Shown: one piece after another, positions 40,601 to 53,272 of the stretch
Numbering within the stretch: position 1 is the stretch's first letter
Layout: the number at the start of each line of letters is the position of its first letter
Assembly: GCA_001949185.1 (NCBI GenBank)
Contig: BDGG01000008.1
Coordinates: 1,648,655-1,712,654, forward strand
Source of the DNA: Ramazzottius varieornatus
Lineage: Eukaryota; Tardigrada; Eutardigrada; Parachela; Ramazzottiidae
DNA: 64,000 nt
Direction of reading: 5' to 3'
The notes under the pieces: generated by a model
Told to the model about the DNA's origin: nothing
Database searches by the model: none
The model's input: only the letters and a program-made list of their open reading frames with translations
Translations under genes and position numbers: made by a program

Positions 40601-43600
40601 AGTAGAGCTCAATTTATTTCTTGGTGGCGCGGTCTCTCCCTGTCTTTTAACCAGGCTTTTCTCCAGGTTGATCCCCATGATATTCAAGCGGCGGATGGTC
40701 TCTGCGACGAGGTGCCGGTAGAAATCGATCTGACCGCCTTCATTCGCGCAGTGTGCTCGCACTTCCGGCGCGATGATCACCACAGCTCCAAGATCCGAAG
40801 ATCACCGAAGAAGCTCACACAAGCCTCCAGAGATGACTTCCGCCTCCAGTCTCCCCACTTGGACATCAAGCAACAGTTCCAGAGTATCGTCTCGACCTGT
40901 CTACAACGAGTGGAGAACAAGCCGGACCTGTTCTTCTACTGCTTGCCAGGTAAGGCTCCTCCATCATTGGAGATGCGGAATTATCATAGAAACTTAGCCA
41001 GTCAACCATGTGATCGAGATGAAGAAATTTCCTGGTCATTCCAGCCGGATTGCTGCATACTGTAGTGAGCTAAAACGCGATAGGTGTCGTGGTACTTTCT
41101 ACCTACAGTAGTCACCAAGAAAGCCCCTGTCTCGGAGAGGAGAAGTAGTAGTCGGAATATTTTTTCTCGACTGAACTTGCTCTGTTTTCTGTGTAGGCAA
41201 TCTTGGTCGGTCCCGACGTTCGATGTCCGACCTGGACCTGGACGACTCCGAGATTAGTGAAAGCTCAGTGGAATTTCGGCTGGAGACGTCGACACCCCTT
41301 CGGGAGAGCGTCAGTGGCCTGAGTGAGGCTGAGTCTTCGCCCGGGTTCTTTCAACGGGAAGTCAACTCCATCAGTCTTGACTCGGACGTCGAATCCTGCA
41401 CCAGCGTCTTCGGGTCAGTGATCGAGGGGGAGTCCGCCGGCACCGATGGGAAGGAGGAGGACGAAGAGGAGGAGGAAAGCGACGATGAAGCCTTGACGCC
41501 GCTGTTCGTCCAGTTCGTTTGCGCAGTCTTCGCGACGACCTCCAAGAAAGAACTGGGCAGCTGTCCTGTCCGACAACTTCCAACTTGCTTCGGTAATTTC
41601 CGTCAGTCCTGTGGTAGAAGAGCTGAGCTGCAGAGGATATCTGCAATGGAGAAAGGACTTGACCCAGATCGCTATTCCAAGTGGCGCACGTTTCCCGGTT
41701 TTTTGCCGAGTGTGTGCGCCACTTGGGAAAAACGATCTAGGTGGATTCATTTGCCGACGTCCCACATGTCAATACCGCGGCTTTTGTGTCTTCTCGATGT
41801 TTGGCGAGTGACACTCTGCGTCTTCTTTTTTAGAGGATATCTTGAAGTGCATTGAAGGCGCAGCTGAAGCTGCACGTTCGCTGGACTACGCCGACATCCG
41901 TCTCCGCCTTGACGTTCTGTGCCTGACCTTGCCTGACGACCTGAAAACCATCTCTTCGGTGGAAGGTCGACCGTCCATGCGAACTATTTCCGGTAGTAGT
42001 ATTAACCGAGACATGCGGGAAAGTGACTCTGACATTTCCGCCATCAACGAAGAGTAAGCTTCCGGCTGCTTTCGCTTAGAATCGTTTTTGAGTTTCTTGC
42101 TGTGATTTTCAGAGCATCAGCGAGGTCGGAAACGGAGGAACTGAACCAGCTTCCGCCCCAGCAAGCCGAGAAGATGAAAGTAGTGGTGGATAAGATCAAG
42201 TGGCACCTGCAAGACGAGATTGCTCATGTGTTGTCTAGTGCTGAAGAGTTACCGACGGCGGAGAACCTGACCTTGGTGGTAGATCATGTTCGGAACTCCA
42301 GAGCCAGGCAGACGAGCGTTGAGTACCACGTGCCGCTCAAGTTTGTCTACAACGTCGACCAGAGCTTCGGCATGTTCATTCAGGTAACTCAAACGTGTGC
42401 TGATAGGCCTGACATGTTGGAGTTGTCGAACATGCCCACTTACTGTACACGAACGACGAGAAAATATGGGCGAGTAAAAATTATTAATTACGGAAAAGAC
42501 GGCAAAACAAATTTAACCGTACAAAGATGTCAGAAAGTGCCTTAGTGCGAATCAGCTGCATGCTTCCCTACCGCCGTAGGGAACAGGCCTGGTCCATCAT
42601 TTTTACTGGCCCATAATTTGTTCTCTTGCGTGTCCGTGAACGTCTGATATTGGCGCTCGTGTAAAAAGGGAGGTGATGTAACATGGTTTATGTACCGGTC
42701 ATTCGAGTCAACGACGCATTCATACTAAGAATATCGATGCTGCTTACCAGGAAAATTTACTTAGTCCAAAAGGTGAGACGTGACGTGTTATTTTTAGAGG
42801 TTCGAGAAGAGTACGGTTCCAGGGTATCGTTTCGTCAAGCAGGACCAGTACTACTACCTGGCGACCTACTTGGGTTCGCCAGTATTGCGCCGTCGTGCTA
42901 AGCTTTTGAATGTTCCCAGTACTGCCACAGATCGTCTACGCAGCCCTTCGTTCGACACCGGCGCCATCCAAAGTAAAACGAGTAAACTCAACCGTCTGGC
43001 TGAACTAAAGACTCCCCGAAGAGCCAGCCTACCCGTCTTCATGATCAACAAGGAACCACATGGCATCGTCAACCCCGTCAACAACGCGGACATCCGCGCC
43101 TTCCGACGCATGCCGGCCATCCAGGTACGCAGATCAGTAGCGTTCGTATAAACTTGTAGACGTATAAACTCGAAGATAAAATCCGAGGTCGTTTTCCCAG
43201 TGGCGCACTCTTCAGCTGATAACAATGGATACGTGCGCGACTTGAGACAACAAGCTGAGTTAGACCATTTACCCACGTTACATTCAACGTCAGACTAAAT
43301 GAGAAGTTTTCTTACAGGATAGTTTGACGGACGACGAAGTGTGCATGTTCGAGGCCAGTGAAGGCGACGAGATGAAAAGCTCCGTCGAGAAGAGCGACCA
43401 TGAGTATGACGCTGGAAGCAGTGAGTCCGAAGACGAGCAGGAGGAAGAAGCGGTTGAGCTAGAGGAGCCCGTGGAACAGAGTCAGCAAGAACGAGATCGA
43501 GCCAAGACGGAACTGCCCGGTTTCTGGCTGATCTTGAAGTTTAAGCCGGACGAAGCTAGTGTCTTCTTCCACGTCCATGAGTCGGAGATCGACTCGGCCA

Positions 43601-46600
43601 CGATGTCCAAACATCAAGAACTAATCGAGGTATGGTCGCAGAAAACTACTTTTCTTCTTTCGATCAATTAGATGTACGACAACCTGTGGAAGGTTGTCTG
43701 TAATTTTCGGTGGACGATCTGAAAATAGAAGTTGAGCTACTGTCACATTGACGCTTTGTTTGAAGTCACTGCTTTCTATTTTTTTGGCGTTAACAGTGGA
43801 AAACTGGATTTAATTGCTAATCTCTGTTTAGGTTACCTTGAGGAAAATCAAGGCATCTGCCAAGCTGGTCAACCAAGAGTTGCTTCTCAAGAACCTTCTG
43901 GAAACACGACGATGCGAGAACCTCTTGGAACCAGAGACGCACGAGGACATCTGGAAAGGACCAGCCGTCCAAGAAGTCTTCGCCAAGGGTGTACCCGCCG
44001 ACGGAGAAGACGACCAGCCGGGCTCGGGGACAGAGCGCTCGTACCTCGAGGCTTCTCGGCACTTTCAGCCGGGATACTTCAAGTGCGACATGGTGTTTGA
44101 GCATGACTTTCATGTCCATCCCAGGCTGAAGATGGGCCCTGGCAAAGGTGGCATGTCTAGAGCCTCGCAAGCTCTGCTGGGTCTGTTGAGCACCTTCAAG
44201 GTGAACAACCGGCAGAATATGTTTGTCGTGCAGGACAACGCCAACGAAGCCGAAGGTAAATCTTGACTTGTTCAAACGCAGCTCTCGTCCATCAAAAAAT
44301 CGTTAGTGGAAATTTACTGGGAGCTCGGAAACAAACTGGACCAGGCCGTTTTCTCAAGTGGCGTATGCTTCCAGTCGCTATTGCTAAAACGGTGTGCCAC
44401 TTGTAGAAATAATCTGTTGAGTTTTACTTCACGAGTTCCTACGTACTATTTTATTTTCTCAATACGCCTCATTTTTAATGATTACTCTCATGACTGGTCG
44501 AACTTTTTTTGACGTTAGCAGGGGCAGTTTTCTACATGAGGTTGTTCGATAAGACCCAGTGTCGCCGCTTTACCAGTTCGTCTTTCGATGGCGAGTGTTC
44601 TCGTACCAGCTCCATTGCTCGCAGAGAACCGTACTTGGGCCGTGCGGTGACATTGGACGCTGAGCTGGCCAAGTTGTCTGAAAGTCCAAAAGGAGACTCG
44701 GACAGTAAGTCACCCATCAGTACCGACTCGTTCATCCTGTCTTTCTACGGCACCTGCCCGGTGTCAGACAAAACAGCGTGGGAACTCATATCGGCCCTCC
44801 AAAATCGCCTTGACGAGGTACGAAAAAACCCGAGAAAAATAACAGTGTATTACTGTAAACTGCAGTCTGTCCCAGCAAAGTTGTCAAAGTACGAGAAACT
44901 GTCCATGTTCTTATTTTGCCGGTATATTTTCCCTTTTACAAGAAGCGTTGTCTTGAAGCTCGCGGTGGCTAGAATCTTCCAATATTTGCCAAAACAGATC
45001 AACAACGGACCAAATTCCCTTACACGGGGTGAAAGAGATACAACTATTTTCGAAAACACCGATAACTGTGCTGGGACAAACTGTCGTTTTGGTGCTCGAC
45101 AAGACTACTTTTCCACACCCTTTTTTCTGCAACGCCCTCGCCTAATTACTGTACACAGAAAACATTCGCCATTCAGAAAAGCACTCAAAGCGGTCCTCTT
45201 CAGCTTCTCGAAGGGCGCACGTTTCCATCCAGTAGCTGTGAAAGATTGCGCAACGTGGGAAAGCAATCCTGTCGAGCTTTTTATCTGTGTCTCAATTTTA
45301 TACGTCTCAATTGACCTATGTTTACCTAAGTCTCGATTTTATCTGTTACTTTTATTCTCGGCAGGCCGTTCTGGACACCTTAAATATTATCCTGAGCCGG
45401 AACGTCATGTTGAAGTTGGGTGGTGAAGATGTCCGCTTCATCCAGCCGTTCCAAGCTCCACCCAGCGAGACCTTGAGGATCAGCATCCCGGGGGTGATTT
45501 CCAAGAACGAAATCAGTCTTTTCAAAGTCTTCCACTACGTCCTGCAGGACCTTTCGGTCTTCTTGCATTGTCCAAAGTACGTTGACGGTGAAACGGACAA
45601 GCACTTCCATCAGCTTGACCCGATGGACGACACATGGAGACCGGCGGACGACGGAAGCTCGTTCCTGTACAACCGGCCTTCGGAAAGTGGAGGACGAGGC
45701 ATTGCCTTCATCTCGGTCGGCCAAATTTTCTTCGCCATGGACACCGAGCCGATGGGTAGGCAACACGGATCATGGAGCGAGAAACTGGATCTGGTGGGAA
45801 AGGTGACCGAACTGACCAAAGAAGAGGTGGTCGAAGCCGGTAAGAACAGGCACGAGAAAGATAAGACGTTGTGACCATAGTGTAGAAAACTGGCAAATAC
45901 TTGCTACTATTAATGGAACCGTTAGACCGGCTTGGAATGTGATTGATGAGGTCTTGCGAATTTCTGGATAATTTTCTACTGTATTTTGTGTTTGCAGATG
46001 GTGACTTGATCTTGCAAGTATGGGAGAAAGGTAACGTCGACCGACCGGCGCTGATCGAGAAGCTTCGCCACGCGGTCCGTCACGCTCTATTGGACTTTTG
46101 GATGGAGGAGCACGTCCTGCCCATGTTGAAGAACATGCCGACGTCGCTGCCTCCTTCGAGTTGCAACCTGCTCCAAGCCTACCTGAACTGTTGTGTGGAC
46201 TGCAAGAGTCCAGCCTACCAGGCCAGCACCTTCAACCTACCCAGTCGGCGTGTAGTGGACATCCTGGCCGACAGCGTCGTGTCCATCGTCAACAGTCCAC
46301 ACAACTCGCTGTCGCTGTCGGCGCTGGTTGGCAAGGTCGATGGCGACGTGGAAAAAGATTCTGTTGAAACCAGACTGGACGGATCACAAGCGACGATAAA
46401 GGACATGCTTATTCCGCTGGTAAGAAGAGCCTGTCTCGATTCACTCAATGTGTACTTTAGGCTACCGATCGAGTGGGACAAGATTGGTCCGGTTCGTGTA
46501 AAAAGACTGGTCTAAACTAGCAGAACCTGCTGTTAAGTGTGGTGTCATATCGACCAGCTGTCTACCAAATATTTTATCCACGATCCGGGGGTGCTGAAGC

Positions 46601-49600
46601 CGGAAATGGCAGCTTTGACTGACTTTCTCGCAGTTTTGATGGGAGGACCAGCCCACCCGTGCAATGAGCCAGCTAATAGTGCTCCAGTCATACGTACGCA
46701 CCAGCCACCAGGTGCGTGCAGCTGTATGGAAACAACAATCAGCTAAAGTCTGAAACCGTTGGGAAAGCGTTGTTGACACTGTGGACTTTGAATTTTAAAT
46801 CCATCAATTCGTATGTATCCATGTCGGCGTGTCGGCTTGCACTTGCAGGTGCACGTCGTACTGCGCTGTTATTTATTTCACGTGAGCTTCTCCACCTTCC
46901 CCACGCACCGTCTTCATTTCCGGCTCTCTAAGCCGGGGAGTACACGCATAAAGAGAAAGTCTGGGCCAAGCGAAAACGACGGCAACGTAAAAGTCAACCG
47001 TAGAATGCACTTTCCGACAAATTTCTACGGTTGAAGCTTACGGTACCGACTTTTTCGCTTGGTCCCGACGCTCTACTGGCCCAGACGTTCTCTTCGTGCG
47101 TGTAGCCAGACCCAAACCTATTCCACTGGATCGGTAGTCTAAAGTGTTCTACTGTATGAACAGTGACCTAACATTTTGTGGTAGGTGAGGGATCTGAGGC
47201 CTGGACAGTTTGTGTCCTGCAGAGTACTTGGTCTCGCCACGGAAGAAGCGGAAGTCATAGTGCGGATACCTAGAAGCGTCTCGGCTGAAGCGGCTTCGAA
47301 TGATGAGAAGCTGAAGCAGCGAACGTCGAAGAAGTTCATGACAAGATTCGACCACACCGGCGCAGTGGCAGTTCCGAGAGGAAAACTTCTGTACATCACC
47401 ATCCACGATACTACTTGTCAGGTATTAGAATCCGGCGCCAGCGAAATCAATATGGGAACTCAGCCATCAAAGTGATTGTTTTCCCAGGTGGCGTAGCGTA
47501 TCACTATTGTTGGCTGGGAGTGTGCGCCACTTGAAAAAACTATCTTGTCGAGATTCTTTGTCTAGGTTTTATATTTTTGTCGCTTTATACTGCTGCAGTT
47601 GTTCCTTTACAATTTCTCGACGGATTTGGCAACGCTCTTCGATAAGTCAATCAACCGACTCTTCGAGTGGCATCACGAGCGTCAGCGTTTCCTGAACAAC
47701 ATCGTCCTCCAGAAGTGTGGGGTGTTCACACCGATGGCCGTCTTTGACAGCAGGCCCTCGCCAGACATGCCATCATTCGTGACCAACCCACTTCAAGCAG
47801 ACACGCTGATCGCTTACACCAATGCACCCCCCAGAGAAGGCTCTCGGAACTACCAGAACCCCAAGTACCAACATGGCTCTCTACCGCAGTTCGGCCTCAC
47901 GATGGAAAACAGCTTTCCGTCGAGGTTCTTTGCTGATGAACAGAACAGAAACACGGTGGATCCGGTGGTGTACCATGGCAAACAGTTTCAGGAAATTCGA
48001 CAACGAAAGAAACGCTCGAACGATATCAGGTGACCATATGTTGACTCAGAAAAAAATCATTTCCTCAATTTCAGTCCATATTTGGGACGCACACACACGA
48101 AAGCGACAAGTTTCCCCAAGTGGCGCACCTTTCGGTCAGTTAACCTGCAAACGTGCGCGATTCGGGGAAACAGCCTTATTCAGTTTGCTTGCTAAGCTGG
48201 CTGTTTGAAAATAGTTGTTCGTACATGTCATCTTGGCCCTGTTTCAGATATCGGCTGAATACGTTGTATGGATTGTGGAGGCAGCGAGATCGTCGGAGGC
48301 CCATCAGAGAGGATATCCTGCAGTTGTTGAAGAACAACAGTCGGCCCGCGCATTTCTGTGCCTCGCCTTTGCTGTTTGATCCTTACTGGCGAAAGAACCT
48401 CGGTGCTCGGTTTCCTGATCGCCAACTTCTGTGTTACTCGCCCGTACCAAAAGGTCTGGCGCATGACTCTAGTGGTATGGATGTGGACGCAAGCACTCGA
48501 TATGACAGAGTAGATGGACAAGTCGTCTCAACTGGAAATGTGAGTATAAAATATCGTTGAAAATGTCCCTTAGAGCGCAGATTGTTAGGTTTTGATTTTT
48601 CAAAAGGACGAATGCACGAAATTGTGCGTTGCTTGACCATTGCATGCGTGATACGCGCCTTGATTTTGTGTGATGTAACTTTTTGGTTGGCAGCGTTCAA
48701 GGAATAGTTCGGGTGTTCCTTCGATCTCATCTAAAGACAAGAACCGACCCAACTCCACGCCGAATTTCGTCGGCGAAACCCAGCGAAGAGTCTCTGGACC
48801 TTCCGTTGACCAGCAGTGGCACACGCAAGTCAAGAATATCCTCATGCAAGAATATGTCCATTATCTGCAGATGCAAGGCTTCAGTGTGGTCTTTGCTCGG
48901 CCACCTTCCCCTCAACGACAGTAAGCTAGCCTATCATTTTCTCGTATGGGGCTCGGCAAATGAGTTCGCTACTCCTTGCCTCAAGTAGCGCATACTTCCA
49001 GCCATTATCAGTTAGAGCGTGCGCCACTTTGGAAGGGGCACACGCTCTAACCAATCTGGGCGAGCGTTTTGTGCCCGATTACCTCTTGCTCATCCTCTTC
49101 TAAGACAAATATTTTGTTTACATGATGTGTGTGTGTGATAGTGTGAAGAAGAGTCCACAGAATAACACAAGAGCTACTTCCGGTACATCGTCACCCACGC
49201 CGCCGCACAATACTTCGCCACAGTCCGTAGCCTTGGGAGGTCCCGCCGCAGCGCCACGCTTCACGCCTTCCTGCACGTACCTGCAGCGGTGTGTGCCAGG
49301 TGGAATGATCTTCCTGGAGCTCTTCTTCATGGCACCCTTCTTCTTCTCGAGAATGTACGCTGTCGACCTGCATAAGTTCTCGGATGACTTTTCAGCGGTG
49401 GGCGGCGATCCCCACAAAGTGAGTTATTTGCTTGCATTTCTCCTGTCCATCGCCTGATGATTATATTTTTTTGGCAGGCGTTGATGAATCTGCAACGAGA
49501 GATTGACCGGTTGAAGGTGGCCATGCATATGCACTCCTTCTTGTACGATTTCCATCTGAATTGCATCACGAAGTACATCGCGGGCAAAAGTCCATTCTTC

Positions 49601-51768
49601 AAGCAAGGCTACCACTTCGTGTCGTTCTTCGATGACTTTGCCAACTATTACCAGAAGCCACCCAGCTATTCCAAAGGCAGTTTCCAGTCAGGTGCCGTTC
49701 AAGTTTCTCACCTTGTACTTTATGTCCGTCCCACTCTTCGATACTTGGATTTACCATGCTGGTTTTATAGGAAGTTTGGTGGTGCCTTGTGGAAGCATCG
49801 CACCGAACAAGCTGTACGACTACATACTCAAGCGGGACAAGCAGTATGGGCTGAGCAGTATCCGAATGGCTGCCGTCCTGCCCGAAGAGGACACGGTAAA
49901 CACTCGAACAGATTTACACAAGTTGCATCTTTTTTTGCAGTTTTTCTTTCTCTTGCTACTTTTTATTGTAAGCATTTACAGTCGGAAAAAATCTTGAGAA
50001 GTAAGCGAGACATTTTCAAACCCAAACCCGCAATCGACTATCCTACTGCATTTATTACACCCGGGCTAAACGTAGAGAATTGCCACAGTCCTGGTCCCGC
50101 ACCATGAGTCAGATAGCTTTCGTCATTATCAGGTCTGATGAGCGAAGACGGAATAAAACGAGACTGTTTGGCGATCTAATTTTCCACAAATAACTCATTG
50201 CGTCTTTTGTTTTGTTTTTTTCTTTCAGGGGACGGAATTCGCATTGGTTTGTACAGGGCTGTCCTCCAAAGTGCGCGAACAAGTCGACTGCTCCTTCATC
50301 ATCTACGCTGACACCACCGACGAAATTCCCACGGTGGCCCGCAATAGCAATCTCGTCCTGCGCTACTACATCATCCTGACCAGCATCGACGACGCCTACT
50401 CCACCGACTTCCTAGAAGAACGCTTCGGTTCCTTCAAGCCACTGCCACCGCCCAAACGAGCCCGTCCCGCTGTCCCGCCAGAGACCGTCACTGTGCCCGT
50501 CAGCCTGCACACGCCGCTCATGATCACCACAGCTCTACTCTTTCCTGACGACCCGCCGAAAGAATCACCGCAGATCGAGCCTGAAGAAGCCAAGGTGGAG
50601 GGCGATAAGGTGGAGGGTGGTGAGGCTGCAGAGGAGAAGGTGTCGTTGCCGAAGAGTGGCGGCACTAGCTCGGACAACTTGGTGGGCAAGGCCTCACTGG
50701 TGGCGGCCTTTCCAAACTTCTTGTACATTGGGTATTTCAGCCGCTTAGAAACGGAACTTAAAAGGATAGTCGACCAGCAAAAAACGGTGTTAGAAAGCTT
50801 CGTCGTATCGGTAAGAGACATAGCTGTGTTATAGATAGTTCAGTCTGGCTGTGATCGTGGTCGGATTGTACGATTTTCTACGTGATGTTCCAAGATTAAT
50901 ATGAAAGGTATGGTGGCAGATCGTCCAGGACGCAATTAGAGATTGGGTACGGGATACTTTATGGTCTCGGCTGATCGAGACGAACGAAACGGAGAATGAA
51001 CGCAGGAGAATGGAAACAGGGAGACATCGAGAAGAGTCGGGAACGACGTTCGGCCGTCGAGCGCCCTCTGAGGCTTACCGCTTTGCTCCCGTAAGTTTCT
51101 GTATCATGTTGGCCTAGACGTAGTTGCAGGGTCCTTTGTTTACCATCCTTTTATTTTGTCATTTCAGAAAATACAGTTTAACGAGTTTGAAGATTTGGTC
51201 AAGCACGTCTACTGTGTGCCGGTAGTCGAGCTGGACCCGCAGTTGTCCATCTTCTTCCAAGCCAACGCCTTCTGGCTCGATGGTCTACTGGAAACGTTGA
51301 GAGCAAAGTATTGGGATATCCAGAGGCCTTTTATATCGCAACAAAGTCTGCCACAAGTCACCCAGCATTTGGTACGTACCGCACTCTGTTGGGACGTCCG
51401 CAAATGATTTTACCTAGATCGTTTTATCAAGTGGCGCACGTTTCCGTTGTTATCGGCCGAGGGTGTGCGCCGCCTGGTAAAGAGATGTGGGTTATTTCAT
51501 TGGCCGTGTTTCTGTTTAATTTATACGTCAGTTATATCGGTCTGCGGGTTATTATTAAGTTTTGCAGGTTATTTTGTGCCCGAACTTGCCGGAGATTACT
51601 TTGTATCTGAAGTACAAGACAGGGTCTTCTGTGATTGATGCGGATATACTGTCCAAGAACCCGATTGACCTGATGGAGTTGCGCCAGAACGAAGCCTTCG
51701 TGACGTTCATGCAGGGTTTTGTCAATGCGTGCGGGTTCCACATGTGGAAGACTGTTTTACCGCCATAG
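34612..51768 (+). CDS. SZT2: KICSTOR complex protein SZT2
   Basis: More than 30 exons follow SZT2 from end to end. Checked junctions: 34612-34711, 34784-34902, 34962-35078, 35151-35232, 35326-35447, 35525-35602, 35670-35870, 35934-36075, 36262-36575, 36688-36800, 37007-37364, 37553-37805, 37958-38218, 38376-38751, 38962-39298, 39430-40500, 40667-40949, 41197-41592, 41834-42053, 42113-42383, 42798-43124, 43318-43629, 43832-44255, 44522-44817, 45365-45839, 45998-46419, 47185-47421. Later exons lie at about 47600-48029, 48248-48540, 48694-48922, 49150-49418, 49479-49691, 49771-49889, 50229-50811, 50929-51088, 51168-51372 and 51568-51768. Diagnostic blocks: TEEAGQVFVMMEETFRVSRN, IIVVTDGILDFPD, DVNSWHQWLHVHR, SEISESSVEF, and FVNACGFHMWKTVL at the end. 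One or two exons in 46420-47184 are unresolved. SZT2 links GATOR1 to KICSTOR on lysosomes and restrains mTORC1 when nutrients are low. Two donors are GC (35079, 40501). Confidence 0.93.
37405..37470. repeat. GTGGCGCAC repeat, partial, SZT2 intron
   Basis: TAGATCAAGTGGCGCACTCTTCC keeps the left arm; the right arm is degraded to GGGCGTCACTTTTGATGACG. Confidence 0.5.
41667..41767. repeat. GTGGCGCAC palindromic repeat, reference copy, SZT2 intron
   Basis: The core runs from GATCGCTATTCCAAGTGGCG to CGCCACTTGGGAAAAACGATC (41667-41737), and the right arm continues as GGATTCATTTGCC and GACGTCCCAC to about 41767. The centre is TTTCCCGGTTTTTTGCCGAGTG. Family consensus of each arm, outside to inside: GGGACGTGGGCAAA, GAATC, GATCGTTTT, CCAAGTGGCGCAC. 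Copies differ by 5-25 percent and have no coding content. Superfamily and target site are not determined. Confidence 0.8.
43188..43252. repeat. GTGGCGCAC palindromic repeat, SZT2 intron, inverted centre
   Basis: GGTCGTTTTCCCAGTGGCGCAC ... ACGTGCGCGACTTGAGAC; the centre CAGCTGATAACAATGG is the reverse complement of the centre of most other copies, so this one is inserted the other way round. Confidence 0.7.
44343..45272. repeat. Two GTGGCGCAC repeats in adjoining SZT2 introns
   Basis: 44343-44412: TTTTCTCAAGTGGCGTATGC ... GTGTGCCACTTGTAG. 45200-45272: CGAAGGGCGCACGTTTCC ... TTGCGCAACGTGGGAAAGC, more worn. The exon 44522-44817 lies between them. Confidence 0.55.
46941..47104. mobile_element. 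164-bp foldback MITE in an SZT2 intron
   Basis: TACACGCATAAAGAGAAAGT and CTGGGCCAAGCG on the left mirror CGCTTGG, TGGCCCAGACGTTCTC and TTCGTGCGTGTA on the right. The ends are TA-CACGC and GCGTG-TA, consistent with a TA target duplication. A second inner palindrome, CAACCGTAGAA/TTCTACGGTTG, lies near 46998-47034. No coding content. Confidence 0.7.
47474..49035. repeat. Three GTGGCGCAC repeats in successive SZT2 introns
   Basis: 47474-47545 (GATTGTTTTCCCAGGTGGCG ... GTGTGCGCCACTTGAAAA), 48104-48171 (TTTCCCCAAGTGGCGCACC ... ACGTGCGCGATTCGGGG) and 48968-49035 (CTCAAGTAGCGCATACTTCC ... GCGTGCGCCACTTTGGAAG). The last is followed by a second small hairpin ending CACACGCTCTAACC. Confidence 0.65.
51417..51487. 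repeat. GTGGCGCAC palindromic repeat, last SZT2 intron
   Basis: GATCGTTTTATCAAGTGGCG ... GTGTGCGCCGCCTGGTAAAG with centre GTTGTTATCGGCCGAG, nearly identical in the centre to the copy in the LHFPL intron 46 kb away. Confidence 0.8.
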
Positions 51769-53272
51769 TAGAGGCATTTTGCTTCGTCGTCTGTTCTTTT
51801 TCAAATTTTCATCCAGAATTCTTACAGTTTATTTGTGGAAAATTCCACATATTTTAGCTAGATGTAGAAAAACCGATGTTCTTATCGATATCACGCTTAA
51901 TCTTTCACACTGCGTTGAAATGCGGAAAGGTCATGCAGTGCGATCGTCAGTCTCGTCATCGTCTTCACTCACTCTTGGTACAGTGACGTGCAGGCAGCTT
52001 TCACAAAGAGATACTCAATACCTCGATGTGATTTTCGGTATTTTGCATTCACAGCCGTCTAACTATCTGTCCGCCCAGTTGGAGCCAAGTGATTTCTGCT
52101 GTTTTGACCTTTCAAATTCATGCCGACAGAGTTTTATGGCGCCATGCCATAAAAAATACCGTAATGGATCCGACCTGGCGAAAGCTGGCAAGAATAGGAC
52201 CTCCAAGAAGAAGCAGACTATGAAACCGACAACAACAATAGCTCCGCCCTCCAGCCCGCCAATTTCCCGAATCACCAGCGATGTCAACGGAGATGCTCTC
52301 ACCAGTATCCGTGACCCATTTATTATTTCCACGTACATATCAATAGTTACGTATACGGTTATGCGGGACGTGCGCAAATGATCTGAACCAGTTCACTTTC
52401 CTGAGTGACGCACACTCTCCGCCAGTACCAACGAGGACGTGCGCGACTCGAGGTAACGATCCGGTTCGATTCATTTGCCCAGTGTTATTCCTAGCCGGTA
52501 GAGATGTTCTAATATAGTAATATTATATTAAACTAAGCCATAGTAGAACCTTTTTCCATTTACTATATTTATGATTATTATATTAAAAATCCAAACCAAA
52601 AAGTTAGTATAGTAGGATTATATTAGATGCAGAATGGTCTCTCAGCTCGCTATATTACAAGTATCTTCAAGTAGACACAGTATCGATAGGTACTTTTCGC
52701 ATGAGTCGGCATGACTCAAGGTACCGTGTTGTACGAAAGTGAGCTTCCAGGATAGAACCTTTCGAATCGAGGACTATCGACCCAAGTAACGGGAAGCCTG
52801 AACCGGCTCACACCGGAGAGGGCTAGACCTCGATCACTCACAACGGTGAGACTTTGGCCGTGAGAGGGAGGGAACGGTTTGGTTATGCTGAGGAAACGTG
52901 CTCATGCATTGCCAGCGCAACAGATGTTTGTGTGAGGCATTTCGATAATTTAATCTTGTCCCCCAGACTATTAGGTGTCTGCGGAGCTCATTCTTTCCCC
53001 ATCAAACTACATATGCATATTACAACCAACCTCTATTTTGAACCGGTTATCGAATACGACTTACGCAATCATTAGGATAAAACAGGCCAAAAATTCGCGA
53101 TAGTAGTTTTCGTTCGGCAAGCCGCAGTTATCAGTTCCTTGTAACTGATTGCTTTCCAATATATCTTCTCTTCATCTCAGTAAGCTAACGTTTAAGCCAG
53201 TAGACTTGTAAAAACGAGAGCTTGTCCCGAATTGTAAATATCCAGCGCCCACACTGTACCGTAGTCTCAGGG
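51769..53272. other. Intergenic between SZT2 and lectin
   Basis: It holds one worn palindromic repeat (about 52393-52461: GAGTGACGCACACTC ... GACGTGCGCGACTCGAGG, followed by GATTCATTTGCCCA) and an hAT-like remnant at 52502-52640. A 220-codon open stretch (51719-52381) has no recognisable domain and overlaps the SZT2 3' end. It is probably not a gene. Confidence 0.45.
52502..52640. mobile_element. Remnant related to the hAT element at 635
   Basis: TAGAGATGTTCTAATATAG then TAATATTATATTAAA closely matches the terminal sequence of the element at 635-1306 (complement of its right end at 1268-1306). A matching opposite end and target duplication were not found, so it is a truncated or diverged relative. 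Confidence 0.55.

Noticed and set aside
39445-41765. Long open frames antisense to SZT2 exons
   Set aside because: They are mirror images of strongly coded exons with acidic or serine-rich composition and carry no domain or splice logic of their own.
49479-49889. Apparent frameshift in SZT2 after KGSFQS
   Set aside because: An intron 49692-49770 (GTGCCG ... TTTTATAG) restores the frame exactly (G carried over, then SLVVPCGS), so no indel is needed.
51719-52381. 220-codon plus-strand frame after SZT2
   Set aside because: It overlaps the SZT2 3' end and a worn palindromic repeat; no domain, and its composition changes along its length.
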